This document shows positions 33,501 through 45,500 of a stretch of DNA of 64,000 nt, piece by piece. The DNA comes from Tetraselmis striata. Its lineage: Eukaryota > Chlorophyta > Chlorodendrophyceae > Chlorodendrales > Chlorodendraceae. Location: contig VCJN01003151.1 of the NCBI GenBank assembly GCA_006384855.1, positions 1-64,000 on the forward strand, written 5' to 3'. Position numbers and translations under genes: made by a program. The notes beneath the pieces are model-generated. The model had not been told where the DNA came from, made no database searches, and worked only from the letters and a program-made list of their open reading frames with translations. The stretch's first letter is position 1. Each line of letters opens with the position of its first letter.

Positions 33501-36500
33501 CGCGCTCTTCTGCTTCTGCTCCGCCAGCTGCTGTTGCAGCGCGCCCAGCTCCGACTTGGCGTCCGCGACCGCCCTCAGAGTGGACTGCTTGGTGGCCTCC
33601 GTGGCGGCAAGCTCTGCCAGCGCGGCGTCTAGCCTCTCACGCACCGCATGCGTCTCCGCGGCGCCCGCCGCCTTGTCCGCAGCAGACTCAGCCGTGAGGT
33701 TGCTGACCAGTTGCAGCCAGAGCCCTGCCTTCTGCCGCTGCTCGGCGATCTCCCTCTGCAGGGCCGCCAGTTCCCCCTGGGCCGATGCCTGGGCAGACTC
33801 CTTGGCGGCCTTGACCTTGGCGGCCTCCGCCACCGCAGCCATCAGCTGCTCCTGGTTCGCCACAGCCTCTGCCTGCGCCTGCCGCTTTTCGGCCTCCAGC
33901 TCCGCCTTGCCGGATGAGGAATGCACAGTCAGGGAGCTCAGGCGCTCCAGCCACTGCGCGCCCTTCGCCCTCTGAGCCGCTACCTCGGCCTTGAGTGACT
34001 CCACTTCCGCCTTGGCGCGCGCCACCTCCCCGGCGGACGACTGATTGGCAGCTTCCATTCGCGCAAGCTCAGCACGCGCAGCGACGAAGCGCTCCTGGGC
34101 CTCCGCGGCCTGCGCCTGGACCGCTGCCTCGGACCTCGCCAGACTGTCCTTCAGCGAGGCGTTCTCGCCGGTGAGGCTGCTCACCCGGCTGAGCCAGGTG
34201 CTGCTCTTCACCCGTTGCTCATCCGCAAGCTGCTTCAGCGCCTTCACCTCGGCCTGGCCGCGTTCCGTGGCGCTGGCAGCCGCCTGCCTTGCAACCTCCT
34301 TTTGGGCAAGCTCAGCCACGGCAGCATCCAGCTGGCGCTGCAGCGCCTGCGTCTTAGAAGCCGTTTGCATCCTGGCAGCCTCCACCACAGTCTTGCTCGC
34401 GGATGACTCCGCCGTCAGGGCGCTCACACGCTCCAGCCACCTCGCCGCCTTGGCCTTCTGCTCCGCCACCTCCGCCTTGAGCGCCTGCATCTCCACCTCG
34501 CGCTGCTCAGCCTTGCTGGTCGCAGATTGCTTGGCAGCCTCCATCTGAGCCAGCTCAGCCAGAGCGGCCTCCAGCCTCTCCTGAGCAGCCTGTGCCTTGG
34601 CATCAGCCTGCGCCTTGGCATCCTGCACCTCAGCCTTGCTGGCGGATAACGCGGTTGTCAGGGCGCTCACGCGCTCCAGCCACCTTGCCGCCTTGGCCTT
34701 CTGCTCCGCCACCTCCGCCTTGAGCGCCTCCATCTCTCCCCGACGCTGCTCAGCCTTGCTGGTCGCAGATTGCTTGGCAGCCTCCATCTGGGCCAGCTCA
34801 GCCATGGCAGCCTCAAGTCTCTCCTGAGCATCCTGCGCCTTGGCATCAGCCTGCGCCTTGGCAGCCTTCACCTCCGCCTTGCTGGCGGATGACTCCGTTG
34901 TCAGGGCGCTCACACGCTCCAGCCACCTTGCCGCCTTGGCCTTCTGCTCCGCCACCTCCGCCTTGAGCGCCTCCATCTCTCCCCGACGCTGCTCAGCCTT
35001 GCTGGTCGCAGATTGTCTGGCAGCCTCCATCTGGGCCAGCTCAGCCGTGGCAGCCTCCAGCCTCTCCTGAGCAGCCTGCGCCTTGGCATCAGCTTGCGCC
35101 TTGGCAGCCTTCACCTCAGCCTTGCTGGCGGATGACTCCGTTGTCAGAGCGCTCACGCGCTCCAGCCACCTTGCCGCCTTGGCCTTCTGCTCCGCCACCT
35201 CCGCCTTGAGCGCCTCCATCTCTCCCCGACGCTGCTCAGCCTTGCTGGTCGCAGATTGCTTGGCAGCCTCCATCTGAGCCAGCTCAGCCATGGCAGCTTC
35301 CAGCCTCTCCTGAGCATCCTGCGCCTTGGCATCAGCCTGCGCCTTGGCAGCCTTCACCTCCGCCTTGCTGGCGGATGACTCCGTTGTCAGGGCGCTCACA
35401 CGCTCCAGCCACCTTGCCGCCTTGGCCTTCTGCTCCGCCACCTCCGCCTTGAGCGCCTCCATCTCTCCCCGACGCTGCTCAGCCTTGCTGGTCGCAGATT
35501 GCTTGGCAGCCTCCATCTGGGCCAGCTCAGCCATGGCAGCCTCAAGTCTCTCCTGAGCATCCTGCGCCTTGGCATCAGCCTGCGCCTTGGCAGCCTTCAC
35601 CTCCGCCTTGCTGGTGGATGACTCTGTTGTCAGGGCGCTCACACGCTCCAGCCACCTTGCCGCCTTGGCCTTCTGCTCCGCCACCTCCGCCTTGAGCGCC
35701 TCCGTCTCTCCCCGACGCTGCTCAGCCTTGCTGGTCGCAGATTGCTTGGCAGCCTCCATCTGAGCCAGCTCAGCCATGGCAGCCTCCAGCCTCTCCTGAG
35801 CATCCTGCGCCTTGGCATCAGCCTGCGCCTTGGCAGCCTTCACCTCCGCCTTGCTGGTGGATGACTCTGTTGTCAGGGCGCTCACACGCTCCAGCCACCT
35901 TGCCGCCTTGGCCTTCTGCTCCGCCACCTCCGCCTTGAGCGCCTCCGTCTCTCCCCGACGCTGCTCAGCCTTGCTGGTCGCAGATTGCTTGGCAGCCTCC
36001 ATCTGAGCCAGCTCAGCCATGGCAGCCTCAAGTCTCTCCTGAGCAGCCTGTGCCTTGGCATCAGCCTGCGCCTTGGCAGCCTTCACCTCCGCCTTGCTGG
36101 CGGATGACTCCGTTGTCAGGGCGCTCACACGCTCCAGCCACCTTGCCGCCTTGGCCTTCTGCTCCGCCACCTCCGCCTTGAGCGCCTCCATCTCTCCCCG
36201 ACGCTGCTCAGCCTTGCTGGTCGCAGATTGCTTGGCAGCCTCCATCTGGGCCAGCTCAGCCATGGCAGCCTCAAGTCTCTCCTGAGCATCCTGCGCCTTG
36301 GCATCAGCCTGCGCCTTGGCAGCCTTCACCTCCGCCTTGCTGGTGGATGACTCTGTTGTCAGGGCGCTCACACGCTCCAGCCACCTTGCCGCCTTGGCCT
36401 TCTGCTCCGCCACCTCCGCCTTGAGCGCCTCCGTCTCTCCCCGACGCTGCTCAGCCTTGCTGGTCGCAGATTGCTTGGCAGCCTCCATCTGAGCCAGCTC

Positions 36501-39500
36501 AGCCATGGCAGCCTCAAGTCTCTCCTGAGCAGCCTGTGCCTTGGCATCAGCGTGCGCCTTGGCAGCCTTCACCTCCACCTTGCTGGCGGATGACTCCGCC
36601 GTCAGGGCGCTCACACGCTCCAGCCACCTTGCCGCCTTGGCCTTCTGCTCCGCCACCTCCGCCTTGAGCGCCTCCATCTCTCCCCGACGCTGCTCAGCCT
36701 TGCTGGTCGCAGATTGCTTGGCAGCCTCCATCTGAGCCAGCTCAGCCATGGCAGCCTCCAGCCTCTCCTGAGCAGCCTGTGCCTTGGCATCAGCCTGCGC
36801 CTTGGCAGCCTTCACCTCCGCCTTGCTGGCGGATGACTCCGTTGTCAGGGCGCTCACACGCTCCAGCCACCTTGCCGCCTTGGCCTTCTGCTCCGCCACC
36901 TCCGCCTTGAGCGCCTCTGTCTCTCCCCGACGCTGCTCAGCCTTGTTGGTCGCAGATTGCTTGGAAGCCTCCATCTGGGCCAGCTCAGCCATGGCAGCCT
37001 CCAGCCTCTCCTGAGCAGCCTGTGCCTTGGCATCAGCCTGCGCCTTGGCAGCCTTCACCTCCGCCTTGCTGGCGGATGACTCCGTTGTCAGGGCGCTCAC
37101 GCGCTCCAGCCACCTTGCCGCCTTGGCCTTCTGCTCCGCCACCTCCGCCTTGAGCGCCTCTGTCTCTCCCCGACGCTGCTCAGCCTTGCTGGTCGCAGAT
37201 TGTCTGGCAGCCTCCATCTGAGCCAGCTCAGCCATGGCAGCCTCAAGTCTCTCCTGAGCAGCCTGTGCCTTGGCATCAGCCTGCGCCTTGGCAGCCTTCA
37301 CCTCCGCCTTGCTGGCGGATGACTCCGTTGTCAGGGCGCTCACACGCTCCAGCCACCTTGCCGCCTTGGCCTTCTGCTCCGCCACCTCCGCCTTGAGCGC
37401 CTCCATCTCTCCCCGACGCTGCTCAGCCTTGCTGGTCGCAGATTGCTTGGCAGCCTCCATCTGGGCCAGCTCAGCCATGGCAGCCTCAAGTCTCTCCTGA
37501 GCATCCTGCGCCTTGGCATCAGCCTGCGCCTTGGCAGCCTTCACCTCCGCCTTGCTGGTGGATGACTCTGTTGTCAGGGCGCTCACACGCTCCAGCCACC
37601 TTGCCGCCTTGGCCTTCTGCTCCGCCACCTCCGCCTTGAGCGCCTCCGTCTCTCCCCGACGCTGCTCAGCCTTGCTGGTCGCAGATTGCTTGGCAGCCTC
37701 CATCTGAGCCAGCTCAGCCATGGCAGCCTCAAGTCTCTCCTGAGCAGCCTGTGCCTTGGCATCAGCCTGCGCCTTGGCAGCCTTCACCTCCGCCTTGCTG
37801 GCGGATGACTCCGTTGTCAGGGCGCTCACACGCTCCAGCCACCTTGCCGCCTTGGCCTTCTGCTCCGCCACCTCCGCCTTGAGCGCCTCCATCTCTCCCC
37901 GACGCTGCTCAGCCTTGCTGGTCGCAGATTGCTTGGCAGCCTCCATCTGGGCCAGCTCAGCCATGGCAGCCTCAAGTCTCTCCTGAGCATCCTGCGCCTT
38001 GGCATCAGCCTGCGCCTTGGCAGCCTTCACCTCCGCCTTGCTGGTGGATGACTCTGTTGTCAGGGCGCTCACACGCTCCAGCCACCTTGCCGCCTTGGCC
38101 TTCTGCTCCGCCACCTCCGCCTTGAGCGCCTCCGTCTCTCCCCGACGCTGCTCAGCCTTGCTGGTCGCAGATTGCTTGGCAGCCTCCATCTGAGCCAGCT
38201 CAGCCATGGCAGCCTCAAGTCTCTCCTGAGCAGCCTGTGCCTTGGCATCAGCGTGCGCCTTGGCAGCCTTCACCTCCACCTTGCTGGCGGATGACTCCGC
38301 CGTCAGGGCGCTCACACGCTCCAGCCACCTTGCCGCCTTGGCCTTCTGCTCCGCCACCTCCGCCTTGAGCGCCTCCATCTCTCCCCGACGCTGCTCAGCC
38401 TTGCTGGTCGCAGATTGCTTGGCAGCCTCCATCTGAGCCAGCTCAGCCATGGCAGCCTCCAGCCTCTCCTGAGCAGCCTGTGCCTTGGCATCAGCCTGCG
38501 CCTTGGCAGCCTTCACCTCCGCCTTGCTGGCGGATGACTCCGTTGTCAGGGCGCTCACACGCTCCAGCCACCTTGCCGCCTTGGCCTTCTGCTCCGCCAC
38601 CTCCGCCTTGAGCGCCTCTGTCTCTCCCCGACGCTGCTCAGCCTTGTTGGTCGCAGATTGCTTGGAAGCCTCCATCTGGGCCAGCTCAGCCATGGCAGCC
38701 TCCAGCCTCTCCTGAGCAGCCTGTGCCTTGGCATCAGCCTGCGCCTTGGCAGCCTTCACCTCCGCCTTGCTGGCGGATGACTCCGTTGTCAGGGCGCTCA
38801 CGCGCTCCAGCCACCTTGCCGCCTTGGCCTTCTGCTCCGCCACCTCCGCCTTGAGCGCCTCTGTCTCTCCCCGACGCTGCTCAGCCTTGCTGGTCGCAGA
38901 TTGTCTGGCAGCCTCCATCTGAGCCAGCTCAGCCATGGCAGCCTCAAGTCTCTCCTGAGCAGCCTGTGCCTTGGCATCAGCGTGCGCCTTGGCAGCCTTC
39001 ACCTCCGCCTTGCTGGCGGATGACTCCGTTGTCAGGGCGCTCACACGCTCCAGCCACCTTGCCGCCTTGGCCTTCTGCTCCGCCACCTCCGCCTTGAGCG
39101 CCTCCATCTCTCCCCGACGCTGCTCAGCCTTGCTGGTCGCAGATTGCTTGGCAGCCTCCATCTGGGCCAGCTCAGCCATGGCAGCCTCAAGTCTCTCCTG
39201 AGCATCCTGCGCCTTGGCATCAGCCTGCGCCTTGGCAGCCTTCACCTCCGCCTTGCTGGTGGATGACTCTGTTGTCAGGGCGCTCACACGCTCCAGCCAC
39301 CTTGCCGCCTTGGCCTTCTGCTCCGCCACCTCCGCCTTGAGCGCCTCCGTCTCTCCCCGACGCTGCTCAGCCTTGCTGGTCGCAGATTGCTTGGCAGCCT
39401 CCATCTGAGCCAGCTCAGCCATGGCAGCCTCAAGTCTCTCCTGAGCAGCCTGTGCCTTGGCATCAGCCTGCGCCTTGGCAGCCTTCACCTCCGCCTTGCT

Positions 39501-42500
39501 GGCGGATGACTCCGTTGTCAGGGCGCTCACACGCTCCAGCCACCTTGCCGCCTTGGCCTTCTGCTCCGCCACCTCCGCCTTGAGCGCCTCTGTCTCTCCC
39601 CGACGCTGCTCAGCCTTGCTGGTCGCAGATTGCTTGGAAGCCTCCATCTGGGCCAGCTCAGCCATGGCAGCCTCCAGCCTCTCCTGAGCAGCCTGTGCCT
39701 TGGCATCAGCCTGCGCCTTGGCAGCCTTCACCTCCGCCTTGCTGGCGGATGACTCCGTTGTCAGGGCGCTCACGCGCTCCAGCCACCTTGCCGCCTTGGC
39801 CTTCTGCTCCGCCACCTCCGCCTTGAGCGCCTCTGTCTCTCCCCGACGTTGCTCAGCCTTGCTGGTCGCAGATTGTCTGGCAGCCTCCATCTGGGCCAGC
39901 TCAGCCATGGCAGCCTCCAGCCTCTCCTGAGCATCCTGCGCCTTGGCATCAGCCTGCGCCTTGGCAGCCTTCACCTCCGCCTTGCTGGCGGATGACTCCG
40001 TTGTCAGGGCGCTCACGCGTTCCAGCCACCTTGCCGCCTTGGCCTTCTGCTCCGCCACCTCCGCCTTGAGGGCCTGGACCTTCTCCTGGCTGTCCAGAGT
40101 CTGACGGTCTGTGGATGACTTGGTAGCTTGTGTCTGGGCCAGCTCAGCCAGTGCAGAGTCCAGCTCCTCCTTGGCGGTAGAGGCATCAGTGTTGGCTTCG
40201 CGCAGCTTTCGCTCAGCCTCTGCGGTCTCCGTGGTGAGGTTGCTGACAAGGTGAAGCCACAGCCCCGCCTTGTGCTTCTCAGCAGTGAGATCCTTGCGCA
40301 GCGCCTCTGTCTCATGAAGGCTGGCCTGTGCCTTGCGCTCTGCGGCCTCCTTGGCGGCCTCCATTTTCTCCACCCCCGCTCTCGCCGCCTCTAGCCTCTC
40401 CCGGCTCTTGGCGTCAAGCTGCTGCATCTCGCCCTTGATGTGCTCCACCGCTGCGGCAGCGGAAGCCATGGATCGCTCCATGTTAACCAGCTCCTCAACT
40501 GCAGAATCAAGCTTGGCTTTCATCTTGACAACCTCGTCCTTGCTGCCAGCCTTCTGCTTGCGGCTCTCTGCCTGCTTGTTCAGGGCGGCCATCTCCACCT
40601 TGATGTGCTCAACCGCACCCGCAGCCGCCTCCAGTGCTGTCCGCGTACTTGCCAACTCCTCAGTGGCCCCCTGCAGCCTCTTGTCCGCTGCCTCCGACGC
40701 TGCAGCAGCTTGTGCCTTGGTTGCCGAAAGCTCAGCGTTCGACGTGGCGGCCTCAGCAGTGAGACTGCGCACAGTCTGCCGCAACTGCTTGGCTTCGGCT
40801 TCCCGCGACTCGACATGCGCCATCAGCGCTGCCATCTCACCCTGGATGTGCTCCACTGCACTTGCTGCCGCCTCCATCTGAGCCCGCGTCCCGGCCAGCT
40901 CCTCCACGGCCGCATCCAGCGTGGCACGGCTCTTGGGCTGCGCTTTCCCAGCCGTCTGCGTAAGCTGCTCGTTTGGCTGGGCAGTCAGCTTGCTCAGGCG
41001 GCCCAGCCACAGGGTGTTCCTCCTCTTTTGTTCTGTCACGTCGGCCTTCAGAGCCTGCACCTCCGCCTTCGCACGCGTCACTTCGCTGCTCGATGACTCA
41101 TTGGCAGCCTCCATCTGAGCGAGCTTCGCCAAAGCGGAGCTGAGCCCCTCTTGTGCCACTCGGGCCTCTGCATCAGCCTTGACCTTGACCTCTGATGATT
41201 CGGCTGTCAGGGCGCTTACGCGCTGCAGCCACCTCGCTGCCTTGGCCTTCTGCTCCGCCACCTCAGCCTTGAGCGCCTCCACCTCCTGCTGGCGCTGCTG
41301 CGCCTGAGTGGCAGCAGACTGCTTGGCAGCCTCCATCTGAGCCAGCTCCGCCAGGGCCGCCTCCAGCTTCTCCTGCCCGGTGTTGGTCTCGGACTTCGCT
41401 GCTGCGAGGGCCTTGTCCAGCTCTGCCTGCAGGGCAGCCTTCTCTGAGGTCATCCCGCTCAGGCGGGTCACCCACAGCCCGGCCTTCTTGCGCTGCTCAG
41501 CAGTCTCCTGCTTCAGAGCCTTGACCTCCGCTTGGCTCTGCCGCACCGCCTTGGAGGCAGCCTGCCTGGCGGCCTCCATGCGCGCCAGCTCAGCCTTGGC
41601 AGCATCCATGCGCTCCCGGCTTGCCTGCGCCTCAGCGTCAGCCTGAGCCTTGGCAGCCTCCACCTCTGCCTTGGCTGAAGAGGACTCGTCAGTGAGGGCG
41701 CTCACACGCTGCAGCCACCTCGCTGCCTTGGCCTTCTGCTCCGCCACCTCAGCCTTGAGCGCCTCCACCTCCTGCTGGCGCTGCTGCGCCTGAGTGGCAG
41801 CAGACTGCTTGGCAGCCTCCATCTGAGCCAGCTCTGCCAGGGCCGCCTCTAGCTTCTCCTGCCCGGTGTTGGTCTCCAACTCCGCTGCCGCGCGGGCCTT
41901 GTCCAGCTCTGCCTGCAGGGCAGCCTTCTCTGAGGTCATCCCGCTCAGGCGGGTCACCCACAGCCCGGCCTTCTTGCGCTGCTCGGCAGTCTCCTGCTTC
42001 AGAGCCTTGACCTCCGCCTGGCTCTGCAGCACCGCCTTGGAGGCAGCCTGCCTGGCGGCCTCCATGCGCGCCAGCTCAGCCTTGGCAGCATCCATGCGCT
42101 CCCGGCTTGCCTGCGCCTCAGCGTCAGCCCGGGCTCGAGCAGTTGCTGCATCGGCCTTGGCGGCAGAGGACTCATCCGTGAGGGCGCTCACACGCTGCAG
42201 CCACCTCGCTGCCTTGGCCTTCTGCTCCGCCACCTCAGCCTTGAGCGCCTCCACCTCCTGCTGGCGCTGCTGCGCCTGAGTGGCAGCAGACTGCTTGGCA
42301 GCCTCCATCTGAGCCAGCTCTGCCAGGGCCGCCTCTAGCTTCTCCTGCCCGGTGTTGGTCTCCAACTCCGCTGCCGCGCGGGCCTTGTCCAGCTCTGCCT
42401 GCAGGGCAGCCTTCTCTGAGGTTACCCCGCTCAGGCGGGTCACCCACAGCCCGGCCTTCTTGCGCTGCTCGGCAGTCTCCTGCTTCAGAGCCTTGACCTC

Positions 42501-45500
42501 CGCCTGGCTCTGCAGCACCGCCTTGGAGGCAGCCTGCCTGGCGGCCTCCATGCGCGCCAGCTCAGCCTTGGCAGCATCCATGCGCTCCCGGCTTGCCTGC
42601 GCCTCAGCATCAGCCCGAGCCTTGGCAGCTTCTACCTCTGCCTTGGCGGCAGAGGACTCGTCGGTGAGGGCGCTCACACGCTGCAGCCACCTGGCTGCCT
42701 TGGCCTTTTGCTCGGCCACCTCAGTCTTGAGCGCCTCTACCTCGTGCTTGCGATGTTCAGCTGTTTTGTCTGCGGACTGCTTGGCAGCCTCCATCTGAGC
42801 CAGCTCCGCCAGGGCCGCCTCCAGCTTCTCCTGAGCCGCCTTGACCTTGGCATCAGCCTTGGCGTTGACAGACTCAAGCTGCTGCTTCGTTTCACCGGAC
42901 TCTTCAGTGAGGGCGCTGAAGCGCTCCACCCAGCTAGCTGCCTTGGCCTTCTGTGTTGCCAGTTCTGCCTTCAGCACCTCAACCTCGGCCTTGGCGCTCT
43001 GCACCTCCTTGGACTGTGACGGAGCCACGGTTTCAGGAACAGCTATGGAGGGAGCCCTGCGCGCCTTGGCACCTCTCTCTGCAAACACCTGCGCGCGGAG
43101 AGACTCCATCTCGCCCTGGATGAAGTCCACGGCGCTGGCTGCCGATGTCATCGATGCCTGCATGGCCACGAGCTCATCCATAGCAATGCCCAGCTTGGCT
43201 TGCGCTGCTTTGGCCTCTGCTGCTGCTGCCGCTTGCACCTGGGTGACTTCAGCTTTGGCCTCTGCAGCCTGCGTTGTCAGGGAAGTCACGCGCTCCATCC
43301 ACAGTGCAGCCTTCTTACGTTGCTCCACCGCCTCGGCCTTCAGCGCCTCCACCTCGCGCTGGCGCTGCTCTGCGCTGCTCTCAGCGGACTGCTTGGCAGC
43401 CTCCATCCGAGCAAGCTCAGCCAGAGCAGCATCCAGCCTCTCCTGGGCTGCTTGCACCTCAGCATCCACCTCCGCCTTGCCGGCGGATGACTCAGACGTC
43501 AGAGTGCTCACACGCTCCAGCCACCTCGCCGACTTGGCCTTCTGCTCTGCCACCTCCGCCTTGAGGGTCTCGATATCCCCCTGACGCTGCTCAGCCTTGC
43601 TGGTCGCGGATTGCTTGGCAGCCTCCATCTGGGCCAGCTCAGCCCGAGCAGTCGTCAGCCTCTCCTGGGCAGCCTGGGCCTCGGCATCAGCCTGCGCCTT
43701 GGCAGCCTTCACCTCCGCCTTGCTGGCCGATGACTCGGTTGTCAGGGCGCTGACACGCTCCAGCCATCGTGCGGCCTTAGCCTTCTGCTCTGTCACCTCC
43801 GCCTTGAGGGCCTCGATCTCGACCTGCTGCTCCTCAGCCTTGCTCTCTGTAGACCTCTTGAAAGCCTCCATCTGAGCTAGCTCAGCTTGGGCTGCATCAA
43901 GCTTGGCCTGCGCCGCCTGTGCCTCAGCATCCGCTCCCCGCTTGGCGCTCTCCAGCTCTTGCTGGGTAGCTGCTGAGTTAGCTGTGGCACTGCTTAGCCT
44001 CTCCACCCACAGCCCTGCCTTCTTGCGTTGCTCCGCAACCTCTGACTTGAGAGCTTTCACTTCGGCTTGGCTCTGAAGGACAGCCTTGGAGGCTGCCTGC
44101 CTGTCTGCTTCCAGCTTCTCAAGCTCAGAGGCAGCAGCTTGCGCCTTCTCCCGGGCCGCCCGCTCACCAGCATCAGCCTCAGCCCTGGAAGCCTCCAGCT
44201 GCTCCCTGCCTGCCGATGTCTCAGCCGTAAGAGAGCTCACGCGCTCCAGCCACAGCGCATTGTTGTGCCGCTGGTCGGCGGCCTCCTTCTGCAGCGAGGC
44301 CTCCTCAGGGTTTGGCTTCGCACCGGCGGCGATGCTGGCGGCTCGCATGTTGGCCAACTCCGCCAGCACCGCGTTGAGCTTGGCCTCACTCTCCTCTGCC
44401 TTTGCTGTAAACGATGCCTGCGCGGCGGCCAGCGCTGCAGCCGCCCGAGACTTCTCCTTCTCCAGCGCCTCTCGGCTGTGTGTACGGTGGTCGTTCATAC
44501 GGCTTGCCATTGCGTCCATCTCACCACGAATGTGCTCAACCGCAGCAGCGGCAGACTGCAGAGAACCCTCCATGGCTGCCAGCTCCTGCATCGCCCCGTA
44601 CAGCTTTGTCTGGCTCGTCTGGAACTCTGCCTGCTTGGGGGAGTCGCCAGTGCCCTGCTTGGAGGATGGCTCTGAGGTCAGCTTACTGACACGTGCCAGC
44701 CACAATGCGCCCTTGGCGCGCTGCTCCGTCACCTCAGCCTGCGGGTTTGGGCAATGGATCAGCATCAGCTCCCAGGGCTGGCCTTCACATAGTGCGGAGC
44801 AAGCAGCGGATTGTGCATCCAGAGGTGTTCGGTGCTTGCACACATGTGGGGTTGACGCCCATATCTTGTCTCTCGCGTGACGACACAGATAATACTATCC
44901 AGATTCAAATGCATCCAGGGCAGGCCTGTGCGATGCCCTCCACTATGCTGGATTCGTGTGCGTATGTTGCTAGCAAACTTTGCAGCATGTCTGCATAGCC
45001 CACCCTCTCGATGGAAGTGCCCAGCAGAAAACTACAATCACACCTACGTCATCTAATCTGTGGGCAGTGATCCCAATGCGGGCGCCGGCATGCAGATCAG
45101 GCGGTCTTACCTTGAGTGCTTGGACCTCCGCCTGGCTAGCCGCCACAGCGCGCTGCGCTGACGCCTGCACGCCCTGGCTGCGCGCCAGCTCCGCCAGCGC
45201 GGAGTCTAGTTTGGCCTGGCTGGCCTTGGCCTCGTCCTTGGCGGCACGGCGCGCCTCTGCTAGCTCCGCCTTGGCTGCTGCCGAGTCGGCCGTCAGCCCA
45301 TTCACGCGCGCGAGCCACGCGCTGCTCTTTGCGCGCTGTGCTGCCACCTCCTCCCTCAGCGCCGCTAGCTGAGCCTCCGCGCGCGCCACCGCCCCGGTGC
45401 TCGACTTCTGGGTCGCCTCCATGCGCGCCAGCTCAGCCAGCGCTGCGTCGAGCTTGGCCTGGGCTGCTTTTGCCTCGGCATCCGCCTGCGCCCTGGAAGC

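Larger units (their letters stand above)
31179..44738 (-). other. Exon 14 of the giant coiled-coil gene, 13,560 bp without a stop
   Basis: It starts after the acceptor AAACCCGCAG with A-E-V-T-E-Q and ends at GCGGCG|GTGAGT, 4,520 codons later in phase 0. It contains about 46 Trp-marked modules, a hinge with histidines and prolines (near 32,700), Ala- and Gly-rich linkers, the hydrophobic segment and a Ser/Pro-rich tail. No stop in 13.5 kb of repetitive GC-rich sequence is strong evidence for selection on the protein. Confidence 0.9.

Noticed and set aside
34597..39930. Series of plus-strand open frames of 64-76 codons repeating every 243 bp
   Set aside because: They are antisense shadows of the coding array. 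They exist only because the repeated codons leave no stops on the opposite strand.
34440..40070. Regular repeat spacing considered as a CRISPR or non-coding satellite array
   Set aside because: The unit is 243 bp without distinct spacers and lies in one open frame of 4,520 codons.
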